This document shows positions 33,807 through 43,101 of a stretch of DNA of 64,000 bases, in pieces. Made by a program: the position numbers and the translations under genes. The notes under the pieces were generated by a model. That model saw only the letters and a program-made list of their open reading frames with translations, was not told the DNA's origin and searched no databases. The DNA lies in the NCBI GenBank assembly GCA_964641415.1, contig CAZXMW010000013.1, positions 9,242 to 73,241 on the forward strand. Direction: 5' to 3'. The stretch's first letter is position 1, and each line of letters begins with the position of its first letter. Source of the stretch: JAHECW01 sp964641415 (GTDB lineage: Bacteria; Acidobacteriota; Thermoanaerobaculia; Thermoanaerobaculales; Sulfomarinibacteraceae).

Positions 33807-35008
33807 TATCCGATCTGGCTGATCAGGCTGAACATGGGCAGGTACATGGCGACCACGATGGTGCCGATGACGACGCCGAGGAAGGTGATGATGATCGGCT
33901 CGAGCAGGGCCATCATGCCCTCGACGGCGGCGTCGACCTCGTCCTCGTAGAAGTCGGCGATCTTGCTCAACATGGTATCCATGGCGCCGGTCTGCTCACC
34001 GACCCCGATCATCTGACAGACCATCGGCGGGAACTGCTCGGTACGCGACAGCGGGTCGGCGATGTTCTTGCCCTCCTCGACCTCCTTGCGGACGACCAGG
34101 ATCGCCTCCTCGATGACCGCATTGCCCGCGGTGCGGGCGGTGATGTCGAGGGACTCGAGGATCGCGACGCCCGAGCTGAGCAGGGTGCCGAGGGTGCGGC
34201 AGAAGCGGGCGACCGCGATCTTGCGCAGCAGCAGTCCGATGGCCGGCAGCTTGAGCAGGATCTTGTCCATCTGGTATCGACCGCCGTCGGTCTGGTAGTA
34301 CTGGCGGAGACCGAAGATGGTGCCGATCACCACGGCGAGGATGAGCCACCAGAAGTTGCCGATGAAGCGCGACAGGTTGACCACCATCTGGGTCAGGAAC
34401 GGAAGGCTGGCGCCGAGGCCTTCGAACAGGGTGGCGAAGACCGGGATGACCTTCCACAGGATGACGTAGACCACGACGACCGCGATGGTCACGACCGCCA
34501 CCGGGTAGATCAGCGCCGATCGGACCTGGCTCTTGAGCTTGACCGACTTCTCGATGTAGTTGGCGAGCCGCTGCAGGATCGTGTCGAGAATACCGCCGGC
34601 CTCGCCTGCGGCGACCATGTTGACGTAGAGATCGTCGAAGGCCTGAGGGTGCTTGCGCAGCGCCTCGGCGAGCGACAGACCGCCCTCGACGTCCTGCCGG
34701 ACCTGCAGGATGACCTTCTGAAAGGCCTTGTTGTCCTGCTGCTGGCCGAGAATCTCGAGGCACTGGACGAGAGGCAGACCCGCGTCGATCATCACCGAGA
34801 ACTGGCGGGTGAAGACCGCGATGTCCTTGGAGCTGATGCCGCCGCCGAACTTCGGCAGGGCGATCTCCTTGCCCTTCTCCTTGACCGTGGTGACGACGAT
34901 CTGCTGCTTGCGCAGCGCGGAGATGACCGCGTCCTTGTTGTCGCCGATGAGAACGCCGGTCTGCGCGTTGCCGTGGCGGTCGCGTCCCTTCCATTCGAAA
35001 CTCGGCAT
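33806..35008 (-). CDS. pilC: Type IV pilus inner-membrane platform protein PilC
   Basis: Protein of 400 aa, typical length, with two GspF domains (about 70-195 and 275-395). Three hydrophobic helices are visible (about 170-195, 220-240, 370-395). Conserved GspF patterns appear as FTRQFSVMIDAGLPLVQCLEIL and FCRTLGTLLSSGVAILESLDI. PilC couples the PilB and PilT motors to the pilin polymer in the cytoplasmic membrane. It lies directly between pilT and pilS with one-base overlaps on both sides. Confidence 0.96.
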   Translation of the reverse strand: MPSFEWKGRDRHGNAQTGVLIGDNKDAVISALRKQQIVVTTVKEKGKEIALPKFGGGISSKDIAVFTRQFSVMIDAGLPLVQCLEILGQQQDNKAFQKVILQVRQDVEGGLSLAEALRKHPQAFDDLYVNMVAAGEAGGILDTILQRLANYIEKSVKLKSQVRSALIYPVAVVTIAVVVVYVILWKVIPVFATLFEGLGASLPFLTQMVVNLSRFIGNFWWLILAVVIGTIFGLRQYYQTDGGRYQMDKILLKLPAIGLLLRKIAVARFCRTLGTLLSSGVAILESLDITARTAGNAVIEEAILVVRKEVEEGKNIADPLSRTEQFPPMVCQMIGVGEQTGAMDTMLSKIADFYEDEVDAAVEGMMALLEPIIITFLGVVIGTIVVAMYLPMFSLISQIG

Positions 35009-36123
35009 CAGGTCCTCCTCGAGGCCGCTTGGGACTCAGCCTGCGTCACCGCGCCGACTCCGCGGTTGATCATGTCCTGCAGCTCGTCCTGGTGCGAGCT
35101 GTACCCGAGCGCGGTCTGCAGCGAAATCAACCGCCGGTGGTACAGGGTCGCCAGGCTCTGATTAAAGGTCTGCATCCCGTGCTTGATCTGGCCGGCCTGC
35201 ATCATGGAGTAGATCTGGTGCACCTTATCTTCGCGGATCAGGTTTCGAATGGCGCTCGACGGTACCAGGATCTCGCACGCCAGCGCCCGTCCCTTGCCCG
35301 AGGCCCGCGGCAGCAACGTCTGGCAGATGATGCCCTCGAGGACGAAGCTCAGCTGGGCCCGGACCTGCGATTGCTGGTGCTCCGGGAAGACGTCGACGAT
35401 GCGGTTGATGGTCTGGGGCGCCGAGTTGGTGTGCAGCGTGGCAAAGGTGAGGTGCCCGGTCTCGGCGATGCGCAGGGCCGACTCGATGGTCTCGAGGTCG
35501 CGCATCTCGCCGATCAGCACCACGTCCGGGTCCTCGCGGAGCACCGAGCGCAGCGCGTTGGGAAAAGACAGGGTGTCGGCGTGCAGCTCGCGCTGGTTGA
35601 CCATCGCCTTCTTGTGGGTGTGAAGGTACTCGACCGGATCCTCGATGGTCAGGATGTGCAACGGTTTTTCGCGGTTCACCTTGTCGATCATGGCAGCCAG
35701 GGTCGTCGACTTGCCGGACCCGGTCGGGCCGGTCACCAGCACCAGGCCGCGTGGCCTGCTGCACAGGGACTCCACGGCCGGCGGTAGGCCGAGCTCGCGG
35801 AAGCCGAGGATCTCGTAGGGGATCCGCCGAAAGGCGCCGGCCACCGCGCCGCGCTGGACGTAGACGTTGGCGCGGAACCTCGCCAGGCCCTTGACTCCGA
35901 ACGAGATGTCGAGCTCGAGATGTTCCTCGAAGCGGTGCTTCTGAGCGTCGGTCAGCACCGAGTAGGCGAGCTTCTTGGTGTCGACGGCGGACAGGGCTGG
36001 CTGGTTGAGCGGGACGAGCAGGCCGTCGATCCGGATCAGTGGCGGCGAGTTGGTGGTGACATGAAGATCGGTGCCACCCTTCTCGACCATGGTCTTGAGC
36101 AGTTGGTGCAGGCTGACCGTCAT
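35008..36123 (-). CDS. pilT: Type IV pilus retraction ATPase PilT
   Basis: Hexameric retraction ATPase of 371 aa. Visible are the N-terminal PAS-like region with GGTDLHVTTNSPPLIRIDG, Walker A GPTGSGKST, the Asp box EDPVEYLH, Walker B VVLIGEMRDLETIESAL, the His box HLTFATLHTNSA and the PilT C-terminal signature AIRNLIREDK. The presence of PilT implies retractile pili and probably twitching motility. It lies 20 bp after pilB and overlaps pilC by one base. Confidence 0.96.
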   Translation of the reverse strand: MTVSLHQLLKTMVEKGGTDLHVTTNSPPLIRIDGLLVPLNQPALSAVDTKKLAYSVLTDAQKHRFEEHLELDISFGVKGLARFRANVYVQRGAVAGAFRRIPYEILGFRELGLPPAVESLCSRPRGLVLVTGPTGSGKSTTLAAMIDKVNREKPLHILTIEDPVEYLHTHKKAMVNQRELHADTLSFPNALRSVLREDPDVVLIGEMRDLETIESALRIAETGHLTFATLHTNSAPQTINRIVDVFPEHQQSQVRAQLSFVLEGIICQTLLPRASGKGRALACEILVPSSAIRNLIREDKVHQIYSMMQAGQIKHGMQTFNQSLATLYHRRLISLQTALGYSSHQDELQDMINRGVGAVTQAESQAASRRT

Positions 36124-36143
36124 GTTCTGCCCTCTCCTCCCGA

Positions 36144-37865
36144 TTAAAGCACGGACTCGCGGACCACCTCTTCGATGGTGGTGATGCCGTCGCGGATCTT
36201 CTGCAGGCCCGAATGCCGCAGCGCGATCATTCCTTCTTCGATCGCTTTGCGCCGGAGCTCGATGGCGGTCGCGCCCGACAGGATGAGCTCACGGATGTCG
36301 TCGCTCACGGTCATCACCTCGAACAGCCCGATGCGTCCTTTATACCCGCGCTGGTTGCAATTGTCGCAACCCCGGCCGCGGTAGAGCTGGATCTCGGGCG
36401 CCTCGGCCTCGGAGAAACCGACGTTGAGCAGGGCTTGGAGCGGCGCGTCCTCCTCCTCCTTGCAGTTGGGGCAGATCTTGCGGATCAGGCGCTGGGCGAC
36501 GATCAGGTTGACCGAGGTCGCGACCAGGAACGGTTCGATGCCCATGTTCATCAGGCGGTTGATGGTCGACGGCGCGTCGTTGGTGTGCAGGGTCGACAGC
36601 ACCATGTGACCGGTCAGCGCGGCCTTGATGGCGATCTCGGCGGTTTCGAAGTCGCGGATCTCGCCGACCAGCACGATGTTCGGGTCCTGGCGCAGGAAGG
36701 AGCGCAGTGCGGCGGCGAAGTTGAGCCCGATGTTCTCCTTCATCTGAACCTGGTTGATGCCGGGCAGCTGGAACTCCACCGGGTCCTCCGCGGTCATGAT
36801 GTTGACCTCGGGGGTGTTGACCCGCGACAGTGCCGAGTACAGCGTGTTGGTCTTGCCGGAGCCCGTCGGTCCGGTGACCAGCACCATGCCGTAGGGTTGG
36901 GTGATGGCGTGCTCGAAGTTCTTCAGGCTCGACTTCTCGAAGCCGAGCTTGGTCATGTCGAGCATCAGGTTGTCTTTGTCGAGCAGCCGCATGACGATCT
37001 TCTCGCCGTGCAGCGTGGGCAGCGTCGAGACCCGGTAGTCGAGCTCTTTGAGCTTGCCCTGGAGCTTCATCTTGATCTTGATGCGGCCGTCCTGGGGCAG
37101 GCGTTTCTCGGCGATGTCGAGCCGCGCGAGAATCTTCAGGCGCGATGAGATCGCGTCCTTGAGCTTCATGGGCGGGTTCATGATCTCGTACAGCACGCCG
37201 TCGACCCGGAACCGAACCCGATAGCTCTTCTCGTAGGGCTCGACGTGAATGTCCGAGGCGCCGCGCTTGAGGGCGTCGGTCAGGATCAGGTTGACCAGCC
37301 GGACCACCGGCGCCTCGTCGGCCGCCGCTTCGTCGTCGGTGATGTCGAGGTCCTCGTCGACGTCGTCTTCGAGAACCTCGAGCGCGGTCTCCTCGACCGT
37401 CGACAGGTCGTCCATCACCTTCTTCAGCTCGATGGCGTGGGTCGTGCCGTAGTAGGTGTCGATGGCTTCGCGCAGCGCTTCCTCGGACGCCACCACGGGC
37501 TCGACCCGGTAGCCGGTGATGAAGGTGATGTCGTCCATGGCGAAGACGTTGGTCGGGTCGCTCATGGCCACGGTCAGAGTGGCGCCGGTCTTGGACACCG
37601 GGATGAACCGATACTTGCGCGCGACGTCGGCGGGGATCAGGCGGATGATGGACTCGTCGATCTCGAAATGCTGGAGATTGATCGACGGCACTCCGTACTG
37701 CTGCGACAGGCAGTCGAGAATGTCCTCCTCGGTGACGTAGCCGAGGCGAATCAGGTGCTCGCCGATGCGTCCGCCGCTCTGCTTTTGCTCGTCCAACGCG
37801 CGGTTGAGCTGTTCCTCGTTCAACAGCCGGGCCTTGGTCAGCAGTTCTCCGATTTTGAGAGGCAT
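36144..37865 (-). CDS. pilB: Type IV pilus assembly ATPase PilB
   Basis: Extension ATPase of 573 aa. An N-terminal MshEN/GspE_N domain (about 1-140; LGYVTEEDILDCLSQQYGVPS) precedes the motor domain, with Walker A GPTGSGKTN, the Asp box EDPVEFQL, Walker B IVLVGEIRDFETAEIAI, the His box HMVLSTLHTND and the tetracysteine zinc motif CPNC...CDNC (about 460-510). It opens the pil operon. A -10-like TACAAT lies about 30 bp upstream within a TCAGTGC/GCACTGA inverted repeat (37889-37910). Confidence 0.96.
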   Translation of the reverse strand: MPLKIGELLTKARLLNEEQLNRALDEQKQSGGRIGEHLIRLGYVTEEDILDCLSQQYGVPSINLQHFEIDESIIRLIPADVARKYRFIPVSKTGATLTVAMSDPTNVFAMDDITFITGYRVEPVVASEEALREAIDTYYGTTHAIELKKVMDDLSTVEETALEVLEDDVDEDLDITDDEAAADEAPVVRLVNLILTDALKRGASDIHVEPYEKSYRVRFRVDGVLYEIMNPPMKLKDAISSRLKILARLDIAEKRLPQDGRIKIKMKLQGKLKELDYRVSTLPTLHGEKIVMRLLDKDNLMLDMTKLGFEKSSLKNFEHAITQPYGMVLVTGPTGSGKTNTLYSALSRVNTPEVNIMTAEDPVEFQLPGINQVQMKENIGLNFAAALRSFLRQDPNIVLVGEIRDFETAEIAIKAALTGHMVLSTLHTNDAPSTINRLMNMGIEPFLVATSVNLIVAQRLIRKICPNCKEEEDAPLQALLNVGFSEAEAPEIQLYRGRGCDNCNQRGYKGRIGLFEVMTVSDDIRELILSGATAIELRRKAIEEGMIALRHSGLQKIRDGITTIEEVVRESVL

Positions 37866-37950
37866 ATTCCCTTTCCGTTACATCACTTCAGTGCAAATTG
37901 TAGCACTGATGAGGATTGGTCTTTGTGTGATGTACACGACATCGACAGAC

Positions 37951-38967
37951 TCAATCGAGAGCGGCGGTCAGCCGGTCGACAGCCGCCGTGAGCTCGGCGG
38001 CCGCCACGGCCCGGGCCGCTCCCGAGCGGGCGGAACCGCTCGGGGCACGACCGTCAAGGGCGCCCGACACGACGGCGGTCGATCGCCCGAGCGGTCCATT
38101 GCGGTTCGGGTCGGTGGTCAGGAAGACCGCCACCGTGGGAGTTCCGAGCGCCGCCGCCAGGTGGACCGGGCCGGTGTCGCCGCCGATCACCACGGCCGCG
38201 TCCCGAAGCAGACCGGTCAGCTCAAGCAGATCGGTTGGCGGCGCCAGACAGGCGCCGGGCCCGGCTCGCCCGACGACCTCGTCTGCACGCTGCCGCTCGG
38301 ACGGCCCCCATGCGACCACGACAGCCATGCCGCGCGCCGCCAGATCGTCGGCCGTGGCGGCAAAGGTCGCGGCCGGCAGCGTCTTGCCGGCGCCGCCGGC
38401 GCCCGGCAGGACAACGGCGTAGGGCGGCCTCCACGGCCCCTCGATGCGCGGCGCCGCGTTCGCCAGCCACGCGCCGTCGGGCGGTGTCGGCAGCTCCGGC
38501 GGCTCACCGCCGACGGCGCGAACCAGCTCGAGATTGGTGGCGACGATGTGGCGGTGGCCGGTTCGGCCGGGCACGGTGTCGGTCAGGACGAGACCGGCAG
38601 CCAGCTCTCGCCGCCACGGCCGGGCGAGACCGATCCGACGCCCGGCCCGGGTCCAGCGGGTGACGATCGCCGACTTCAGCGTGCCCTGAGGGTCCAGTGC
38701 GAGGTCCGGTTCGAGCTCTGAGAAACGGGTCTTGAGCCGGCCGACCTCGGCCCGGGTCCGGGTCGACCAGGGGCTGCGGCGCCAGCGGCGGGTGGCGACG
38801 GTGAGCACGGCGTCGACATCCGGATGGCCGTCGACCAGCGGCGCCAGAGGCTGCTCCACGACCCAGGTCAGGTGGGCGTCGGGGCGGGCACGGCGGATGG
38901 CAGCGGCGAGCGGCCAGGTGTGGACGATGTCGCCGAGGGCCGACAGCCGGACGAGGACGACCCTCAT
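37951..38967 (-). CDS. Glycosyltransferase family 9, heptosyltransferase (WaaC-like)
   Basis: Protein of 338 aa with GT9 signatures: the N-terminal VRLSALGDIVHTWPLAAAIR and the C-terminal ADP-sugar site VVIGGDTGPVHLAAALGTPTVAVF. It transfers heptose from ADP-heptose to the LPS core on the cytoplasmic face of the inner membrane. The two ADP-heptose synthesis genes lie immediately upstream with 4-bp overlap, which supports heptose rather than another sugar. Whether it is heptosyltransferase I or II is not decided; the start resembles WaaC. Confidence 0.88.
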   Translation of the reverse strand: MRVVLVRLSALGDIVHTWPLAAAIRRARPDAHLTWVVEQPLAPLVDGHPDVDAVLTVATRRWRRSPWSTRTRAEVGRLKTRFSELEPDLALDPQGTLKSAIVTRWTRAGRRIGLARPWRRELAAGLVLTDTVPGRTGHRHIVATNLELVRAVGGEPPELPTPPDGAWLANAAPRIEGPWRPPYAVVLPGAGGAGKTLPAATFAATADDLAARGMAVVVAWGPSERQRADEVVGRAGPGACLAPPTDLLELTGLLRDAAVVIGGDTGPVHLAAALGTPTVAVFLTTDPNRNGPLGRSTAVVSGALDGRAPSGSARSGAARAVAAAELTAAVDRLTAALD

Positions 38968-39458
38968 CGCCGGCCGAACCGCTCGACGATGACGCCGATC
39001 AGGTCGGTGGTCGCGTGATCCTTGGGGTCGCCGCAGATCACGGTTCGGCCGCCGTAGGCGGCGACCACCTCGCGTTCAGGGACGCCGTCGACCGTGTAGT
39101 CGGTTCCCTTTGCGTGGACGTCGGGCCGCAGCCGTTCGAGGATTGGCGCCACCGTGACGCTGTCGAACAGACAGATCCGGTCGACCATCCACAGGTGGGA
39201 CAGGATCTCGACCCGCTCGGCCTCGGGCAGGATCGGCCGCTGCTCGCCCTTGGAGGCTCGAACCGACGCGTCGGAGTTGACCGCGGCGACGAGGTGGTCG
39301 CCGTGGCCTCGGGCCGCCTCCAGGTAGCGCAGGTGGCCGACGTGGAGCAGGTCGAAGGCGCCGTTGACCAGCACCGTCGTCTCGCCGGCGGCGCGCCATG
39401 CGTCGCAGTCGCGTGCGAGCGCCTCGATGGCCGTCAGCTTGGCCTGCGGCGCGGTCAC
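38964..39458 (-). CDS. rfaE2: D-beta-D-heptose 1-phosphate adenylyltransferase (HldE C-terminal activity)
   Basis: Nucleotidyltransferase of 164 aa corresponding to the second half of bifunctional HldE. The cytidylyltransferase-like motif NGAFDLLHVGHLRYLE contains the HxGH signature, and the KGTDYTVDGVPE segment is typical of RfaE domain II. It makes ADP-heptose from heptose 1-phosphate. In E. coli both activities are fused; here they are separate genes with a 4-bp overlap. The downstream gene is the heptosyltransferase. Confidence 0.92.
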   Translation of the reverse strand: MTAPQAKLTAIEALARDCDAWRAAGETTVLVNGAFDLLHVGHLRYLEAARGHGDHLVAAVNSDASVRASKGEQRPILPEAERVEILSHLWMVDRICLFDSVTVAPILERLRPDVHAKGTDYTVDGVPEREVVAAYGGRTVICGDPKDHATTDLIGVIVERFGRR

Positions 39459-40450
39459 TCGTCGCTCCCGGCGACGGCCGCCTCGAGCTCGGCGGCCGAC
39501 ACCGTCGCGGTGCCGAGCTTCATCACGACCAGGCCCGCGGCGATGTTGGCCAGGTGGGCGCCTTCGCGAGGGGTCGCACCGGCAGCGAGGGCCGCCGTGA
39601 GCACCGCGAGCACCGTGTCGCCGGCGCCGGTGACGTCGGCGACCTCGTCCGAGCCGAACACCGGCAGGTGATGCAGATCGCCGTCGGCCGCCAGCGTCAT
39701 GCCGCGGCTGCCGCGGGTGGCGAGCACGAAGCGGCTGCCGAGATCGGCCCGCAGCCGGTCGGCGGCGGCGCCGACCTCGTCATCCCCGGCCAGCCTCCGC
39801 CCGACCGCGGTTTCGAGCTCGTCCAGGTTGGGCGTCGCGCCGTCGACGCCGACGAAGTCCGCGATCCGGTACCGCGAGTCGAGCACGATCCACGCCCCGG
39901 TGTCGGCGGCCTTCCGAACTGCCGCGACGTCAACCGGGCGGACGAAGCCGTAGCCGTAGTCGGACAGGGCGACGGCCGAGCAGCCGCCGACCGCGCCGAG
40001 ACCCGACCGGAGCCGGTCGGTCCAGTCGCCGTGGTCGGGCAGCTCGTCCTCGATGTCGTAGCGGGCAACCTGGTGGCGCAGCGACGACGCCCCGCCGCCG
40101 AGGATCCGGACCTTGGTCGGAGTGCGGTAGCCGGAGACGGTGACCAGTGAGCCGGCGTCGACGCCGCGCTCGGACAGGGCGCGCCGGAGCGCCGTGCCCG
40201 GTTCGTCGTCGCCCAGCGCGCCGAATGCCGTGACCGAAAGACCGAGCGCCGCCAGGTTGGCGGCGGCGTTGGCGCCGCCGCCGGGTATGTCGCGCTCCTC
40301 CTCGTGGTGCAGGATGATCACCGGCGCCTCGCGCGAGATCCGCTTCGGGGTGCCGAGGATGAACCGGTCGAGCACGAGGTCGCCGATGAGGGCCACCCGG
40401 GTTGTCGGGAACCGGGCAACGATGTCGAGCAGGCGTCGTTGGTCGGGCAT
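39455..40450 (-). CDS. rfaE1: D-glycero-beta-D-manno-heptose-7-phosphate kinase (HldE N-terminal activity)
   Basis: PfkB/ribokinase-family kinase of 331 aa that phosphorylates heptose 7-phosphate at C1. The RfaE1 N-terminal pattern is VALIGDLVLDRFILGTPKRISREAPV, the substrate loop is GGGANAAANLAALG, and the catalytic PfkB signature is DVTGAGDTVLAVLTAALAAG. It starts the three-gene ADP-heptose/LPS unit. A miniature inverted-repeat element sits just 16 bp upstream of its start codon and may affect its promoter. Confidence 0.92.
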   Translation of the reverse strand: MPDQRRLLDIVARFPTTRVALIGDLVLDRFILGTPKRISREAPVIILHHEEERDIPGGGANAAANLAALGLSVTAFGALGDDEPGTALRRALSERGVDAGSLVTVSGYRTPTKVRILGGGASSLRHQVARYDIEDELPDHGDWTDRLRSGLGAVGGCSAVALSDYGYGFVRPVDVAAVRKAADTGAWIVLDSRYRIADFVGVDGATPNLDELETAVGRRLAGDDEVGAAADRLRADLGSRFVLATRGSRGMTLAADGDLHHLPVFGSDEVADVTGAGDTVLAVLTAALAAGATPREGAHLANIAAGLVVMKLGTATVSAAELEAAVAGSDE

Positions 40451-40460
40451 GGAGGAATTC

Positions 40461-40648
40461 TAGCTCGTTCCCATCCGGAAACCCCGATGGGGACTGCGCA
40501 GTTCTCGATTCGGAAACGAGGGGTTTTTGTGCAAGGTCAAGGAAGATCAGAATGTACGCGGAGGCGTACTTCTGTACGCCGCACAAGGAAATTCGTCATC
40601 TGACGCCGAGATTGCCAAAAAGCGCCGTTTCCGGACGAGAACGAGCTC
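40461..40648. mobile_element. Miniature inverted-repeat element, copy 2
   Basis: A 176-bp unit at 40467-40642 with terminal inverted repeats GTTCCCATCCGG / CCGGACGAGAAC, equal in length to the copy at 27449-27624 and differing at five positions. Flanks are TAGCTC (40461-40466) and GAGCTC (40643-40648), five of six bases alike, consistent with an aged target duplication. It lies in the divergent interval between rfaE1 and the DUF6600 gene and could influence both. Confidence 0.78.
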
Positions 40649-40761
40649 AGCGCGCCCATTCCGGCTCTGGAGGCGGGGCTGCTCCTGCCGTTGCGGGCTG
40701 TCGCTGCACCCGAGCTTGGTATGACCCTTGCAATTTAGCTCCTGCGACAGGGAGGTTCGAC

Positions 40762-43029
40762 ATGAAAACGCTCACGACGGCAGCCTTACTCCTCTTGGTG
40801 GCGGCCCCTTTGATGGCCTCTTGGGAGGACGATCTGACCTCGCTGAGTTACATCTCCTATCTCGAGCGATACGCCACGATCCAGCCCGCCACGAGCGACC
40901 AGACCATCGAGGCCGTGATCAACATGCCCCTGGTCGTCGGTGACCGGGTCGACACCGCCCGCGAAACCCGCATGGAACTGATCCTGGCCGACGGCAGCGT
41001 CGTTTGGCTTGACCAGTACACGACCGTCAGCCTCGACGCGGTGGCGTTCAGCCGCGATGTCGGGAGCGACCGCACGGTGGTCTATCTGGTCGACGGTACG
41101 CTGATGATCGAAGTTCCCGACCACGTTCTCAGCGCGGAGCCGCTGAGGGTCGACAGCTCCGGCGCCACCGTTTACCTGGCGCAGGCCGGCACCTACCGCC
41201 TCGAGGTGCTGCGCTCGGGCGGGCTGCGGGTCGAGGTCTGGGAGGGCCTCGCCGAGGCAGCCACCACGGCCGGCGGCGTGCTCGTCCAGCCGTCGACCGC
41301 AGCCGAGGTGCGCGGCGGCGAGGTCACCGGCGTCGAGCCCCACCTGACATGGGGCGACGACTTCGCCCGTTGGGTGGAGCAGCGACGCACGGTTGACGAC
41401 AGCGACAGCGCCCGCTTCGTCGACAACCGCTACGATCGAGAGGCGGCAGTGCTCGACGACTACGGCGCCTGGGTCTGGGTCGACGCGAATCAGAGCTGGG
41501 CCTGGCAGCCCTCGGTCGGTCCGGAGTGGCGTCCCTACACCGCGGGGCGCTGGTACTGGACTCCGACCGGGTGGTCGTGGATTTCCTACGAGCCGTGGGG
41601 CTGGCTGCCCTATCACTACGGCTCCTGGTACCACTCGGCCGGTTACGGTTGGGTCTGGGGCTGGGGCTCGGTGTGGAGCCCGGCCTGGGTCAGCTGGATG
41701 TGGTGGCCGGGCCATGTCGCCTGGGCGCCCTGGGGCTACTACGACACCTGGTGCTGGGGCGCCTATCCGGGCTGGGGCGGCTCTCCTCCCGCCGGTCCGC
41801 GGCCGCCGAGAGGCGACGTGGTGCCGCCGCGCGACGGCGTCGGCGCGGGCGCCGGCAGCCGCCGGCAGACACCGGATCCGAGGGTCCGGGCGCCGGGCGA
41901 CGGCGACACTTTGACCCGTCGCGCGACGCCGGACTCGGGCGGCAACCTGCGCGCCACCTCCGGTGATCGAATCGGGGCCGACTTCACCGGTCGGGTCCGA
42001 GTCGCCGAGGTCGATCGTACGGCCTGGAACGTGGTCGCGGCCGACGATTTCGCCAGCGAACACCTGTCGCGATCTGTCCGTTCAGGCAGTCGAGCCATCC
42101 CCGACGACGCCACCAGGGGTGTCGTCGTCACCGGACCGCTGACCACCCGTTCGCCGTTCGAGAGCCGAGCGGCAGACGAGATCGCGCGCTCCTTCAGCGA
42201 CGTCGCCTCACGCACCGATCGCGACATCACCCGGGTGATGGCGCGCGACGACAGCCTGCGCGGCGCCGACCTGGCCAGGCTGGTCGAGCCGACATCGCTG
42301 TCCGACCTGGGTCGGCGTTCGGCCCAGTCGGTCGTCGCCCAACGAGCTGTCAGCGATGCGCCGGCGGCCGCGGCGACCGGCGGCGGCCGCCGCGAGCCGG
42401 AGCTCACCACCAGGAGCGCCGCCTTCGGCGCCCCGGCGGCCGAACGCACGGTGGCCGGCCGCAGCACGCAGCCCAACATCTACCGGCCCGGCCGGGCCGT
42501 GTCGTCGAGCGCCGGCTCGGGGCGGACCACGGTCGATCCGAGGACCGGATCGATCGGCCGGCCCATCGCCCTGCCGCCGACCGGCTCGGGCGCACTCGGC
42601 TCGAGCGGCCGTGCGCTGCCGACCAGCCGGAGCGCCTCGTCTCTGCCGAGAGCCCGAACCCCGTCATCGCTTTCGGGCTCGCGTTCCTCTTCGTCCCCCT
42701 TGGTGCGACAGCCGGTATCACCTCGCGTCGGTGGTGGTCGCCCGAGCCCCTCGGTGGGCTCGTCGCGACCGGTCATCGTCCCCCGCACCTCACCGATGCG
42801 TCCGAGCCGGACCACGGGACCGAGCACGCCGTACCGGAGCTCCCCCTCCTCCATCCGGAGCGCTCCGTCGTCGGGTCGATCCTCGTCGTCCTACCGCGCG
42901 CCGACCCGGTCGTCATCCGGGTCATCGAGCGTCCGATCGTCGGCGCCGAGCCGGTCGAGCTCCAGCTCGTCGGCCTCGTCCCGATCGTCGGCCTCCTCGT
43001 CGGGCGGTTCGCGACCGAGACCGAAATAG
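40762..43029 (+). CDS. Secreted FecR/DUF6600-type protein with Trp-rich repeats and Ser/Arg-rich tail
   Basis: The ATG at 40762 after GGGAGG gives 755 aa with a signal peptide (MKTLTTAALLLLVAAPLMAS). A FecR-like beta domain (about 45-205) contains VVGDRVDTARETRMELILADGS. A Trp/Tyr-rich DUF6600-like region (about 215-345) has repeats such as GRWYWTPTGWSWISYEPWGW and YGSWYHSAGYGWVWGW. The last 130 residues are Ser/Arg/Pro low complexity. These proteins are exported and of unknown function, common in Acidobacteria and Deltaproteobacteria. A strong terminator follows. Confidence 0.8.
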   Translation: MKTLTTAALLLLVAAPLMASWEDDLTSLSYISYLERYATIQPATSDQTIEAVINMPLVVGDRVDTARETRMELILADGSVVWLDQYTTVSLDAVAFSRDVGSDRTVVYLVDGTLMIEVPDHVLSAEPLRVDSSGATVYLAQAGTYRLEVLRSGGLRVEVWEGLAEAATTAGGVLVQPSTAAEVRGGEVTGVEPHLTWGDDFARWVEQRRTVDDSDSARFVDNRYDREAAVLDDYGAWVWVDANQSWAWQPSVGPEWRPYTAGRWYWTPTGWSWISYEPWGWLPYHYGSWYHSAGYGWVWGWGSVWSPAWVSWMWWPGHVAWAPWGYYDTWCWGAYPGWGGSPPAGPRPPRGDVVPPRDGVGAGAGSRRQTPDPRVRAPGDGDTLTRRATPDSGGNLRATSGDRIGADFTGRVRVAEVDRTAWNVVAADDFASEHLSRSVRSGSRAIPDDATRGVVVTGPLTTRSPFESRAADEIARSFSDVASRTDRDITRVMARDDSLRGADLARLVEPTSLSDLGRRSAQSVVAQRAVSDAPAAAATGGGRREPELTTRSAAFGAPAAERTVAGRSTQPNIYRPGRAVSSSAGSGRTTVDPRTGSIGRPIALPPTGSGALGSSGRALPTSRSASSLPRARTPSSLSGSRSSSSPLVRQPVSPRVGGGRPSPSVGSSRPVIVPRTSPMRPSRTTGPSTPYRSSPSSIRSAPSSGRSSSSYRAPTRSSSGSSSVRSSAPSRSSSSSSASSRSSASSSGGSRPRPK

Positions 43030-43057
43030 CCCGAGGATCCTCGTCCCGTGACGTCGC

Positions 43058-43084
43058 AACGGCCGCATCCGCGGCCGTTTTTTT
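43058..43084 (+). terminator. Rho-independent terminator after the DUF6600 gene
   Basis: A perfect 9-bp stem (AACGGCCGC / GCGGCCGTT) with loop ATCC is followed by a T-run. It lies 28 bp after the stop codon. The same GC-ATCC-GC loop recurs in the rpsT leader hairpin. Confidence 0.92.
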
Positions 43085-43101
43085 CTGAGGTCCGGGATAA
43101 G

